From an uncultured Synechococcaceae cyanobacterium (GTDB lineage Bacteria; Cyanobacteriota; Cyanobacteriia; PCC-6307; Cyanobiaceae): a DNA stretch of 64,000 bases. The position numbers and the translations under genes were made by a program. Shown here piece after piece: positions 18,275 to 26,506 of this stretch (position 1 is its first letter; each line of letters starts with the position of its first letter). The notes below the pieces were generated by a model. That model had not been told where the DNA came from. It saw only the letters and a program-made list of their open reading frames with translations, and made no database searches. The stretch spans positions 1 to 64,000 of the forward strand of contig CACAVZ010000005.1 in NCBI GenBank assembly GCA_902536065.1, in the 5' to 3' direction.

Positions 18275-18946
18275 TTAGTTATCTGTAACAGGATCAAGTT
18301 CTCCTTGATCATTCAACTTTGGATATTCTTTAGCTGATTTTTTATACACCGCAGCTAATTCTGGGTAACACCATTCAAAAAGTGTTTTTTGATATTCATC
18401 CATATTTAACCCTTCTCCATTAGCGGGCAATATACCTTGATTTTTTCTTTGGCGAACAGCTTCAAATAATAATACAGAAGCAGCAACTGAAACATTCAGT
18501 GATTGAACCATACCTCTCATAGGTATAAAAATTGATTGATCAACCATTGATATAAGTTCATTACTTAGTCCCCATTTTTCTGCTCCTAAAACAAAACATG
18601 TTTTTTGAGAATAATCAAAATTTCTATAATCTACTGATTCACTATTAAGAGTTGTTCCATATAATTTAAAACCCTTATTCTTTAAATCAGATATTGCCGT
18701 AATAGTGTTTTCATGATTATTCAGTTTTACCCATTTTTGACTTCCTTGAGCAGTACTATTAAAAGTCTTAACGGCATTCGTTTTGCTAATAAAATTTGCT
18801 TCGAAAACTCCTGCTGCATCACATGTCCTTAATATCGCAGATAAATTATGTGGTTTATTGACATCCTCAACTAAAACAGTCAAGTTTTTCATTCTGCAAT
18901 CTAAAACACTTTTGATTCGTTCAAATCTTCTTGGCAAAATTGACAT
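18275..18946 (-). CDS. trmH: tRNA (guanosine-2'-O)-methyltransferase, TrmH family
   Basis: A 223-residue SPOUT methyltransferase. All three SpoU motifs are present: motif 1 HNLSAILRTCDAAGV (about 33-47), motif 2 CFVLGAEKWGLSNEL (about 117-131) and motif 3 IPMRGMVQSLNVSVAASVLLFEAVRQR (about 141-167). The short extra C-terminal tail resembles TrmH, which methylates G18 of tRNA. It is convergent with the ABC permease (2-nt gap). Confidence 0.9.
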   Translation of the reverse strand: MSILPRRFERIKSVLDCRMKNLTVLVEDVNKPHNLSAILRTCDAAGVFEANFISKTNAVKTFNSTAQGSQKWVKLNNHENTITAISDLKNKGFKLYGTTLNSESVDYRNFDYSQKTCFVLGAEKWGLSNELISMVDQSIFIPMRGMVQSLNVSVAASVLLFEAVRQRKNQGILPANGEGLNMDEYQKTLFEWCYPELAAVYKKSAKEYPKLNDQGELDPVTDN

Positions 18947-19041
18947 TTATAATTTTTCACACTTTTAAATTATATTCAAAAAATATTAATTACCTATTAA
19001 ATCTCTTGGTTTATGATATTTTGGTAGTTTAGATTAACTCA

Positions 19042-19245
19042 ATGGCATACATAGAATGGGACTATACAGTAATAACAAGTATGGTAGAAAAACAAGGGTG
19101 GGATTTACCTGATCGTGAATCGGAAGAATGGAATAAATTTAACGATGAATTAGGAGAAAAAATGAGAGGTGTTGGACTTATTTTCGAAAAATATTGTAAA
19201 TTTACTCCCGACATAGGAGAAGGAGTTCATCTTCTAGATGACTGA
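19042..19245 (+). CDS. Small conserved hypothetical protein
   Basis: A 67-residue acidic, soluble protein rich in Trp and Glu (MAYIEWDYTVITSMVEKQGWDLP ... EKYCKFTPDIGEGVHLLDD). No signal peptide or membrane segment. I do not recognise a characterised family. It is divergent from trmH and followed by a stem-loop. The codon use and composition look like those of the neighbouring genes. Confidence 0.6.
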   Translation: MAYIEWDYTVITSMVEKQGWDLPDRESEEWNKFNDELGEKMRGVGLIFEKYCKFTPDIGEGVHLLDD

Positions 19246-19262
19246 TCATAAAAAGTTTTAAA

Positions 19263-19288
19263 CCATTGATGTATCCCTTAATCAATGG
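19263..19288 (+). terminator. Possible stem-loop terminator
   Basis: An 8-bp perfect inverted repeat CCATTGAT/ATCAATGG with a 10-nt loop begins 18 nt after the stop of the 67-aa gene. The downstream T-run is weak, so this could be an attenuating or processing hairpin instead of a true terminator. Confidence 0.35.
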
Positions 19289-19308
19289 CTTATTAATTAA
19301 TAAGATAA

Positions 19309-19314
19309 TATAAT
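19309..19314 (+). promoter_or_regulatory. Candidate -10 element for the DCC/photolyase cluster
   Basis: A TATAAT hexamer lies 109 nt upstream of the first gene of the DCC-TIGR03643-DUF2256-photolyase cluster and 20 nt after the upstream stem-loop. No clear -35 element is visible. The position suggests that it drives the cluster. Confidence 0.3.
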
Positions 19315-19422
19315 TTCACAAAATTAGAACTGGCAATTATTAAGGCTTTATAAAGGTTGTACTCTAAAAAGAAATTTTTATTCCACAAAAACGTTATTTA
19401 ATTTCTATATTTGAATAAAAAT

Positions 19423-19815
19423 ATGAAAAATAAATTAACCTTTTTATTCGATGGTGGATGTCCACTTTGTTTGAGAGAAACAAATTTTCTAAAAAAAAGA
19501 GATACCTTAAATCAAATTACATTTATAGATATTAATAATAAGGATTATGATCAAAGTCTTTTTAATGACATCTCATATTCAGAAGCTATGTCAAACCTGC
19601 ATGGGATTATTGAAAATGGTGAAATTATTAGGGGACTAGATGTACTTGCATATTCTTATGAATTGGTTGGTTTAGCTTGGGTTTATTATCCCTTGAAGAT
19701 TAAGCTCTTATCTCCATTGTTGAGATTGGTTTACAGATATTGGGCAAAATATAGACTTCAAATTACAGGTAGATCCGATATTGAAAAACTTTGTACCTCA
19801 GAATGTGAACAATAA
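19423..19815 (+). CDS. DCC-family thiol-disulfide oxidoreductase (DUF393)
   Basis: A 130-residue protein of the DCC family. The FDGGCPLCLRE motif near the N-terminus carries the family CxxC and is followed by thioredoxin-like sequence (FIDINNKDYD...). The SNLHGIIENGEIIRGLDVLAYSYELVGLAWVYYPLKI segment is also typical. ATG at 19423 is preferred over the TTG four codons upstream. A redox role is inferred from the fold; no substrate is known. It is the first gene of a four-gene run ending in a photolyase-like protein (2-nt gap to the next gene). Confidence 0.82.
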   Translation: MKNKLTFLFDGGCPLCLRETNFLKKRDTLNQITFIDINNKDYDQSLFNDISYSEAMSNLHGIIENGEIIRGLDVLAYSYELVGLAWVYYPLKIKLLSPLLRLVYRYWAKYRLQITGRSDIEKLCTSECEQ

Positions 19816-19817
19816 AT

Positions 19818-20054
19818 ATGGAAAATATCGATATAGACAGAATAATAGAAATGTGTTGGGAAGATAGAACACCCTTTGAAGCTATCGAGTATCAATTTGG
19901 TTTAAAAGAGGAAGATGCAATAAAAATTATGCGTCAAAATCTTAAATCCAAATCTTTCAAAGTCTGGAGAAAGAGAGTTTCGGGAAGAAATACAAAACAT
20001 ATGGCCCTTAAAGATTCAACTAGATTTAAATCTACTCATAAAAGAAAATTATAA
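19818..20054 (+). CDS. TIGR03643 family protein
   Basis: A 78-residue basic protein with the conserved IDRIIEMCWEDRTPFEAIEYQFGL ... VIKIMR-type N-terminus and KSFKVWRKRVSGRNTKH C-terminus of the TIGR03643 family. The N-terminal part resembles a short helix-turn-helix and the tail is strongly basic, so nucleic-acid binding is possible but unproven. Members of this family are often encoded beside cryptochrome/photolyase-related genes, and this one lies 131 nt before such a gene. Confidence 0.8.
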   Translation: MENIDIDRIIEMCWEDRTPFEAIEYQFGLKEEDAIKIMRQNLKSKSFKVWRKRVSGRNTKHMALKDSTRFKSTHKRKL

Positions 20055-20057
20055 ATT

Positions 20058-20189
20058 TTGAAAAATCTTTCTACTAAAACTTGTCCTGTTTGTAATAGGC
20101 CGTTTGAGTGGCGTAAAAAATGGAAAAACTGTTGGGATGATGTTATCTACTGTTCAAAAAGATGCAGTAACAGGAAGTCGCAAAGATGA
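20058..20189 (+). CDS. DUF2256 Cys-rich mini-protein
   Basis: A 43-residue ORF starting at TTG 3 nt after the previous stop. It contains [18 protein letters not shown] and YCSKRCS, which is the DUF2256 pattern of two CxxC/CxxxC pairs likely to bind a metal (zinc). Its stop TGA overlaps the ATG of the photolyase-like gene (ATGA), which indicates translational coupling. It is too short for a default ORF cutoff. DUF2256 proteins often neighbour photolyase-related genes. Function is unknown. Confidence 0.8.
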   Translation: MKNLSTKTCPVCNRPFEWRKKWKNCWDDVIYCSKRCSNRKSQR

Positions 20190-21676
20190 AACAAGTATCA
20201 ATTATTTTCCCGAATCAACTTTTTAGAGAAAGCCCAATCTTAAAAATCAAATGTGAAGTTTTGATTTTGGAAGACTCATTATTTTTTGGAAATGATAAAT
20301 TTCATAAATTAATTAACCATAAAAATAAGTTAGTTTTTCATAGAGCATCTATGCTCGCTTATAAAAATTATTTAGAAATATCTGGCTTTAAAGTTTTATA
20401 TATCGAAAACAAGAATAATGTTTCTACACTTGATTACTTATCGGAATTTATTAAAAATAAATATCAGAAAATAAATCTCATTGATCCTAATGATTATTTA
20501 ATAATGAAGAGGATTAATAATTTTGTTGAAAGTAATAATTTAGCTTTAAATATTTTGCCTTCTCCTATGTTTATGAGCAGTAAAGATTTAAAAGATTTAT
20601 TTGCATCAAATGCAAAAAAACCTCTTATGGGGAGATTTTATGAGAATCAAAGAAAGAGCCAAAAGATATTAGTTAATCCTGATGATTCACCTGAAGGTGG
20701 TAAATGGAGTTTCGATGAAATGAACAGAAAAAAAATACCTAAAAAAATAAATATACCCGATAAACCTAAATTACAAAAAAATAAATTTGTAGTTAATGCA
20801 GAAAGATCATTAGCCAATTTTGATATTGAGTTTATTGGAGAAAGTAATAACTTCTTATATCCAACTAATTTTGAAGAGGCAGATGAATGGTTAAATGATT
20901 TTTTTAAACATAAATTTTTCTTATTTGGAGATTATGAGGATGCTATTTCTAAAGAAAATTCTTTTTTATGGCACAGTTTACTTTCTCCTCTTTTAAATAG
21001 CGGCTTATTAACCCCAGATGTAGTAGTAAATAAAGCATTACTTTTTGCAAAAAATAATAATGTTCCTATTAACTCTTTAGAGGGTTTTATTCGTCAAATT
21101 ATTGGATGGAGAGAATTTATTTGCCTCGTCTATAAAAAGTACGGAACAAAGATGCGAAATAGTAATTTTTGGAATTTTGAAGATAAGCCAATTCCAAAAT
21201 CTTTTTATCAAGGAAATACAGGAATTGAACCAGTAGACGTTGTAATAAAAAATATTATTAAATTTGGTTATTGTCATCATATTGAGCGGCTAATGATTGT
21301 TGGTAACTTTATGCTTCTATGTAGAATTCACCCCAACCAAGTTTATAAATGGTTTATGGAAATGTTTATTGATTCCTATGATTGGGTTATGGTCCCAAAT
21401 GTTTACGGAATGAGTCAGTTTAGTGATGGTGGTATCTTTTCAACAAAGCCATATATATCAAGCTCTAATTATGTAAAAAAAATGTCTAATTTTAAAAGTG
21501 GCCCATGGTGTGAAATATGGGATGGCTTATTTTGGAAATTTATTAAAGATAATGAAAGCTTTTTTAGAAAGCAATATCGTCTGGCAATGTTAACGAGAAA
21601 TCTCGATAAAATGTCAGAGGAAAAATTAAATAATCACTTAAAAACGGCCGATAAATTTTTAAGAGATATTCAATAA
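20186..21676 (+). CDS. Photolyase/cryptochrome-related protein (FeS-BCP/DPRP family)
   Basis: A 496-residue flavoprotein of the bacterial cryptochrome/(6-4) photolyase-related group. The N-terminal Rossmann domain ([13 protein letters not shown]) is followed by the all-helical FAD domain. Conserved blocks include [48 protein letters not shown] and [11 protein letters not shown]. Characterised members bind FAD and a 4Fe-4S cluster held by four cysteines. Here the segment after KKMSNF lacks the expected CxxC pair and keeps only C442 (GPWCEIW). Light-dependent DNA repair is the likely role; photoreception is the alternative. Confidence 0.85.
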   Translation: MKQVSIIFPNQLFRESPILKIKCEVLILEDSLFFGNDKFHKLINHKNKLVFHRASMLAYKNYLEISGFKVLYIENKNNVSTLDYLSEFIKNKYQKINLIDPNDYLIMKRINNFVESNNLALNILPSPMFMSSKDLKDLFASNAKKPLMGRFYENQRKSQKILVNPDDSPEGGKWSFDEMNRKKIPKKINIPDKPKLQKNKFVVNAERSLANFDIEFIGESNNFLYPTNFEEADEWLNDFFKHKFFLFGDYEDAISKENSFLWHSLLSPLLNSGLLTPDVVVNKALLFAKNNNVPINSLEGFIRQIIGWREFICLVYKKYGTKMRNSNFWNFEDKPIPKSFYQGNTGIEPVDVVIKNIIKFGYCHHIERLMIVGNFMLLCRIHPNQVYKWFMEMFIDSYDWVMVPNVYGMSQFSDGGIFSTKPYISSSNYVKKMSNFKSGPWCEIWDGLFWKFIKDNESFFRKQYRLAMLTRNLDKMSEEKLNNHLKTADKFLRDIQ

Positions 21677-21763
21677 ATTAAGAGTAATAGCCTACAGCTG
21701 TCTTTCAAAAATTAAAAGAATATTATGTCATGAAGAAATATTAAGTACGGATGTTAGGTTAAA

Positions 21764-21958
21764 ATTTTAGATTTATCTAATGGAAATTGGAACACTTTTT
21801 TTGAAATTAATTCGACGGGAATTATCACTTTTTATGAATTAGATTGGATAACTACCCATCAATCTAATTTCCCTAGGTTGGAGGAATACATAGCAATTAA
21901 ATTAGGCAGTTTGCTTGATGCAGGATTTATCAATATTGGTTGCCGTTTGAAATCCTGA
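21764..21958 (+). pseudogene. Small conserved-looking ORF without a normal start
   Basis: The frame from about 21764 to the TGA at 21958 encodes about 64 residues (ILDLSNGNWNTFFEINSTG ... GSLLDAGFINIGCRLKS) with protein-like composition. An in-frame TAG at 21755 closes it upstream, and no ATG, GTG or TTG lies in frame before the conserved part. An ATG at 21751 would enter this frame if a single G near 21757 were absent. It is therefore either frameshifted near its start or uses a rare ATT start. The family is not recognised. Confidence 0.45.
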
Positions 21959-21977
21959 AGAAGTTTTTATTTTAATA

Positions 21978-22118
21978 ATGAAGTATCAAAAAGAGAAAAA
22001 TATTTTTTTGGGGAAAGAATCTATTTTTAAATATCTTTCTTTTTTAGGTTTTAATCTTTCACTTATTTCTATCTTAGGTTTTATTTGGTTAAATTCTGCA
22101 ATTGAAAAAGTAGTTTAA
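21978..22118 (+). CDS. 46-aa single-pass membrane miniprotein
   Basis: ATG to TAA encodes 46 residues: a basic N-terminus (MKYQKEKNIFLGKES), one hydrophobic helix (about 18-39, YLSFLGFNLSLISILGFIWL) and a short tail. Such small single-pass proteins are common in picocyanobacteria, but I recognise no named family, and chance cannot be excluded for an ORF this short. It fills most of the 493-nt stretch between the photolyase-like gene and rsmB, together with the preceding broken ORF. Confidence 0.4.
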   Translation: MKYQKEKNIFLGKESIFKYLSFLGFNLSLISILGFIWLNSAIEKVV

Positions 22119-22169
22119 ATTTTTGAATTTTTTGTATATTAAAGTTATCTTTAAAAAATTATTTATATT

Positions 22170-23486
22170 TTGAGCATAGGATATTTACAAAGAAAGGCAG
22201 CTTGGGAAATCTTATTAAAAGTTAGTTCTGGTGATTTTTCTGATCATGCTCTTGAAAAGGTTTTAAAAAATTATCAATTTAATCCTCTTGATATAGCTTT
22301 TATTACGGAATTATCTTTTGGATGCATAAGGTATAGAAAATTTCTTGATCTTTGGACGGATCATACATCAAAAATTACTCATAAAAAGCAGCCTCCAAAG
22401 TTAAGATGGCTTCTACATATAGGTTTGTATCAACTATTGAAAATGGATAAAATCCCATTTCCTGCCGCTATTTCTACCACTGTAGAAGTAGCTAAAAAAA
22501 CAGATTTATATGGTTTAGCGGGCACTGTAAATGCGATATTGAGAAATGCATCAAGAAAATTAGAACAAAAAATCTTTCCGGAATTATCTTTAGATAGAAA
22601 AGAAAGAATTTCATATCTTGAATCATTTCCATTATGGCTTGTGAAGGATCTTTATAAGTGGTTCGGCAATAGCGAGGGTGAAAATATCATCAAGGCATTT
22701 AATAAAAAACCATCAATTGATTTGAGAATTAACCACTTAAAAACTAATTTAGAAGACTTTTTGAAAGTACTTCATGAAAATAAAATTAATGCTGAAATTA
22801 TTAAAGATTTACATAATGGAATTACTTTAAAATCTAATCCAAGATCTATAAAAAATTTACCAGGATATAGTGATGGACTTTGGACAATTCAAGATAGATC
22901 TTCTCAGTGGATAGCACCTCTCTTAAATCCAAAAGAAGGTGAAAAGATTTTAGATGCTTGCGCAGCTCCAGGAAGTAAGTCTACCCACCTAGCAGAATTA
23001 ACAAATGACAGTGCTGAAATCATTGCCGTAGATAGATCAGCAAAAAGATTGAAAATACTGCAATCAAATTTAGAAAGGTTAAATTTGAAATCAGTTAATA
23101 CCCTTAAAGCTGATGCTACGAGTTTGATTGAATTAAATCCTAAGTTTATATCTTATTTTGATAAAATTTTATTAGATGCTCCATGTTCAGGCATTGGAAC
23201 TCTTTCAAGGAATCCAGATTCTAGATGGTCTTTAAGTAAAGAAAAAATAAAATCTTTAACTTTATTACAGGAAAAACTTTTGGAGAGTATTTTCCCTCTT
23301 TTGAAAAAAGATGGTACTTTAATTTATTCAACTTGTACTATTTGTCCCGATGAAAATAATCTATTGATTGAACGATTTATTGAAAAAAACAAAACTTTAA
23401 AATTGGTTAGCCAAAGGCAAATTTTACCTAGTTTGGATTATCCTGGTGATGGATTTTACTCTGCAATAATTTCTTATAAATATTAA
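22170..23486 (+). CDS. rsmB: 16S rRNA (cytosine-C5)-methyltransferase RsmB
   Basis: A 438-residue SAM-dependent rRNA methyltransferase (Sun/Fmu family, C967). The N-terminal NusB-like domain (residues about 1-140) is followed by the Rossmann methyltransferase domain with motif I LDACAAPGSKSTHLAEL, the DAPCSGIGTLSRNPDSRW motif and the catalytic cysteine in YSTCTICPDEN. The start is TTG, which gives the NusB-domain start ERKAAWEILL-like (QRKAAWEILLKV). It converges on the penicillin-binding protein gene with a 9-nt gap. Confidence 0.93.
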   Translation: MSIGYLQRKAAWEILLKVSSGDFSDHALEKVLKNYQFNPLDIAFITELSFGCIRYRKFLDLWTDHTSKITHKKQPPKLRWLLHIGLYQLLKMDKIPFPAAISTTVEVAKKTDLYGLAGTVNAILRNASRKLEQKIFPELSLDRKERISYLESFPLWLVKDLYKWFGNSEGENIIKAFNKKPSIDLRINHLKTNLEDFLKVLHENKINAEIIKDLHNGITLKSNPRSIKNLPGYSDGLWTIQDRSSQWIAPLLNPKEGEKILDACAAPGSKSTHLAELTNDSAEIIAVDRSAKRLKILQSNLERLNLKSVNTLKADATSLIELNPKFISYFDKILLDAPCSGIGTLSRNPDSRWSLSKEKIKSLTLLQEKLLESIFPLLKKDGTLIYSTCTICPDENNLLIERFIEKNKTLKLVSQRQILPSLDYPGDGFYSAIISYKY

Positions 23487-23495
23487 AAATATAAT

Positions 23496-25274
23496 TTATT
23501 TTTTAATTGGAATTTTATAAATTTCAGATATGAACTTCTTCCATAAATAAGCTGCATTCCCACTAGATAATTCAGATTCCTTGTTATCGTCGTAACCTAT
23601 CCAGATCCCTGTTGTAAGGTTATCAATGGAACCAATAAACCAGAGATCTTTATTTCCATCAGATGTTCCTGTTTTCCCATAAATTTTCTTTCCTTTTATA
23701 GAGGCTGCTTTTGAAGTGCCTTCTTTTACAGATTTTTCAAGAAGTTTATTTATTTTTTTGTTTATTTTTAAATCTAATATTTTCTTGGAAATAGATTTAT
23801 TTTCCCAAATAGGTTGTTTTTTAAATGATTCTATTTTTTCTATGATTTCAGGGCTTTGAATCTTCCCATTATTGTTTATTGCAGAATATGCATTTGTGAT
23901 GTTTAAAAGATTATCTCCGTAGGCGCCTATAGCTAATGATGGGAATTCCTCAAGCTCTTGCTCGTAACCTAGTCCAAATGAATTCGCTAAATTAATAATA
24001 TTTTTCAAGCCGATTCTTTTTGTTATTGATATTGGAACGATATTTGATGAACTTTTAAATGATTCAATTAAAGATATTGAACCTCTATAGTCTTCTGAAA
24101 AATTTTTTGGGCAATAACTTTCCCAGCATATTGGTAAGTCTTCAAATTTATCGCTTAATTTTATTCCTTCTATTAATGCAGCAGCATAAGGGATTATTTT
24201 AAAAGTAGAACCTAAAGGTCTTACAGATGAAATCACTCTGTTGTATTCATTAATTGATGGATTTTTGCTTGTTATCATTGTCCTGATTAGTCCTGTGTTT
24301 GATTCGATAGATAAAAGACCAAGTTCAAGTTCTTTAGGCCCCGCGTATCTTGATATTTTTTGACCTTTTTCTTGCCAATCTTTGTTAATAGAAGATTTAA
24401 TTCTTAAAAACTTATAATCATTTTTACTTCCAATTTTTTTATCTGTTTCCTGAAGAATAAAGTTTATTAGTAATTTATCATCTAAAAAATTATCAGCTGT
24501 TTGATAATTTAACTTTATTTTTTCTTTAATAGCCTTATTCTTATTTGCAAGAGAAATATATCCATCAACATACATTGATTCAAGAACTTTATTTCTATTT
24601 TTAATAGCTAGTTCTAAATTTTGATAAGGTGAATAAATTGATGGAGCTGGAGCTAATCCTGCAATTAATGCGATCTCTGATAATGTCAATTCTTCTATGA
24701 ATTTTCCAAAATAAACTTGGGCAGCCTCGTCTACCCCGTATGCTCCCGATCCTAGATAAATATTATTTAAATATAATTTTAAAATTTGATTTTTGTTATA
24801 TCTAAATTCAAGTATGAGTGATATAAATATTTCTTTGATTTTTCTTTGAAAACTTAAATCATTATTTAGAAAAAGTAATCTAGCAACTTGTTGTGTAATC
24901 GTACTTCCTCCCTCTTTAACATAACCACTTCTAATATTTTGAATAAGGGCACGTGAAATACTTTTTAAATCTATTCCATTATGTTTATAAAATCTTTTAT
25001 CCTCAGAAGATATAAAAGAATTTTTAAGAAAAAATGGAATTTTATGATAACTATTATCTACTTCAAATTTGCGGCTTAATTTGCTTAGTATCTTATTATC
25101 AGAAGATGATATTACGTAAGAATATTTGGTTTCCCGAGACTTTTTATTTTTAGAAACTTCAAATTTTAAGGTACTAAATATTAGATTAAAAAAATAAAAA
25201 GATATTCCAGAAAAAATTAATATTGGAATTATTAAAACAAAAGATTTGAATTTAATCTTTTGCACCTTAAGCAA
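23496..25274 (-). CDS. Class A penicillin-binding protein (bifunctional transglycosylase/transpeptidase)
   Basis: A 592-residue peptidoglycan synthase anchored by one N-terminal membrane helix (about 10-33). The glycosyltransferase 51 domain shows SSEDKRFYKHNGID and GGSTITQQVARLLFL. The transpeptidase domain shows the SxxK serine in GSTFKIIPYA, the SSN motif (KSSSNIVPIS) and the KTGTS box (GKTGTSDGNKDLW). It polymerises and cross-links the wall in the periplasm. Its 5' end overlaps the end of chlG by 8 nt, so the two are probably co-transcribed. Confidence 0.93.
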   Translation of the reverse strand: MLKVQKIKFKSFVLIIPILIFSGISFYFFNLIFSTLKFEVSKNKKSRETKYSYVISSSDNKILSKLSRKFEVDNSYHKIPFFLKNSFISSEDKRFYKHNGIDLKSISRALIQNIRSGYVKEGGSTITQQVARLLFLNNDLSFQRKIKEIFISLILEFRYNKNQILKLYLNNIYLGSGAYGVDEAAQVYFGKFIEELTLSEIALIAGLAPAPSIYSPYQNLELAIKNRNKVLESMYVDGYISLANKNKAIKEKIKLNYQTADNFLDDKLLINFILQETDKKIGSKNDYKFLRIKSSINKDWQEKGQKISRYAGPKELELGLLSIESNTGLIRTMITSKNPSINEYNRVISSVRPLGSTFKIIPYAAALIEGIKLSDKFEDLPICWESYCPKNFSEDYRGSISLIESFKSSSNIVPISITKRIGLKNIINLANSFGLGYEQELEEFPSLAIGAYGDNLLNITNAYSAINNNGKIQSPEIIEKIESFKKQPIWENKSISKKILDLKINKKINKLLEKSVKEGTSKAASIKGKKIYGKTGTSDGNKDLWFIGSIDNLTTGIWIGYDDNKESELSSGNAAYLWKKFISEIYKIPIKK

Positions 25275-26214
25275 CTAAAAAACTATGTCCTATTGCTAAA
25301 GCTGTAACTAACATTCCAGTTATAAGGAACGGTTGGGCACTTGCTTGATATTTCACATCAAACTTTAGAGGATCTCTTAGTAACCACATATCTTGAAATG
25401 TAATTTGTGGAATTACCAATAAAACCAAAATTACAGAGGCTAAATGTTGACCAATAAAGACTAATACTACAACCATTGCTAATTGAAAAATATCAATCAG
25501 TCCTGCACTTATCCTACTTGCATTTTTAATTCCAAATACTACTGGTAGAGAATTCAAGCCTAGCTTTGAGTCTCCTTCAACACTTTTGAAATCATTAATA
25601 ACAGCAATTCCAAGTCCTGAGAGGCTATAAGCAAGTGTTAGTATCGCCGTCACGATTGTTAATTTCCCAAACAATGCTTGTCCTGCCCACCAAGGTAAAG
25701 CTATATAAGATGCTCCTAATGCATAATTTCCAAGCCAACCATTCTGTTTTAATTTGAGTGGTGGAGCAGAATATATATAACTAACAAAGGAACCTCCTAA
25801 TGCCAAAAGTAAGACGGAAGGGAAGCTGTGCTTAGCATATAAATCTAATAAAAATGCAACTATTAAACCCGCTATAAGTAATACCCAGATTTGTATTTTT
25901 ACATCTTTAATTGAAATTTTCCCAGAAGGAATTGGTCTATTTGGTTCATTAATTGCATCAATTTCTTTATCAAAAAAATCATTTATGGTTTGAGTATAAC
26001 CAGCCAGAAGCGGTCCACTCATCAACATACATGCTAATGAAGCTAGAACATTACTAAATGTCCATTCAAAATTCCCACTTGCAGCTGCTCCACAAATAAC
26101 TCCCCATATCAAAGGGATCCACGTTATGGGTTTCATTAACTGTATACGAAGTTTCCATATACTTGATGTTTCAGAGGCACCCTTTATTCCTAAAAGTTGT
26201 TTTGGATCATTCAC
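25267..26214 (-). CDS. chlG: Chlorophyll synthase
   Basis: A 315-residue UbiA-family prenyltransferase that esterifies chlorophyllide with phytyl or geranylgeranyl diphosphate, the last step of chlorophyll synthesis. It has about nine membrane helices, the first Asp-rich motif NDFFDKEID at 78-86 followed by NEPNRPIPSG, and the second in INDFKSVEGDSKLGLNSLPV. These are diagnostic for ChlG within the family. Its start lies 8 nt from the DUF2862 gene and its end overlaps the penicillin-binding protein gene, so it sits in a three-gene run. Confidence 0.96.
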   Translation of the reverse strand: MNDPKQLLGIKGASETSSIWKLRIQLMKPITWIPLIWGVICGAAASGNFEWTFSNVLASLACMLMSGPLLAGYTQTINDFFDKEIDAINEPNRPIPSGKISIKDVKIQIWVLLIAGLIVAFLLDLYAKHSFPSVLLLALGGSFVSYIYSAPPLKLKQNGWLGNYALGASYIALPWWAGQALFGKLTIVTAILTLAYSLSGLGIAVINDFKSVEGDSKLGLNSLPVVFGIKNASRISAGLIDIFQLAMVVVLVFIGQHLASVILVLLVIPQITFQDMWLLRDPLKFDVKYQASAQPFLITGMLVTALAIGHSFLVA

Positions 26215-26222
26215 TTTACGCT

Positions 26223-26447
26223 TTACCCTCTCTCAATTTCTTCTGGGAAAAACCAGTTTTGCTCTCCATTCTGAAATTTTGCAGTGATTCCGATACTTCT
26301 GCCGTCCGTCATTTTATAGCCTGTTATTATGGCTTTAGGATTAGAAGATATTTGATCAATTAATTTTTCTGGTAGTCTATCTTTTACTTTGTTAATGTTT
26401 ATTTTAATTTTACTACCAATTTTGGGTAATAATTTTGTTTCAGCCAT
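26223..26447 (-). CDS. DUF2862 protein
   Basis: A 74-residue soluble, basic protein of the cyanobacterial DUF2862 family. It has the expected beta-rich pattern IGSKIKININKVKDRLPEKL ... ITGYKMTDGRSIGITAKFQNGEQNWFFPEEIE. Function is unknown. It lies immediately upstream of chlG (8-nt gap) on the same strand and is divergent from hisF. That position hints at a photosynthesis-linked role, but this is association only. Confidence 0.8.
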   Translation of the reverse strand: MAETKLLPKIGSKIKININKVKDRLPEKLIDQISSNPKAIITGYKMTDGRSIGITAKFQNGEQNWFFPEEIERG

Positions 26448-26506
26448 AAGAGGTAAAATGAAAGCTATTATGCAAGATTAACAGCATTTGGACAATTTTA
26501 ATTAAA

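Noticed and set aside
21780..21842. Twenty-residue ATG ORF (MEIGTLFLKLIRRE...)
   Set aside because: It overlaps the longer, more protein-like frame ending at 21958 and is short enough to occur by chance.
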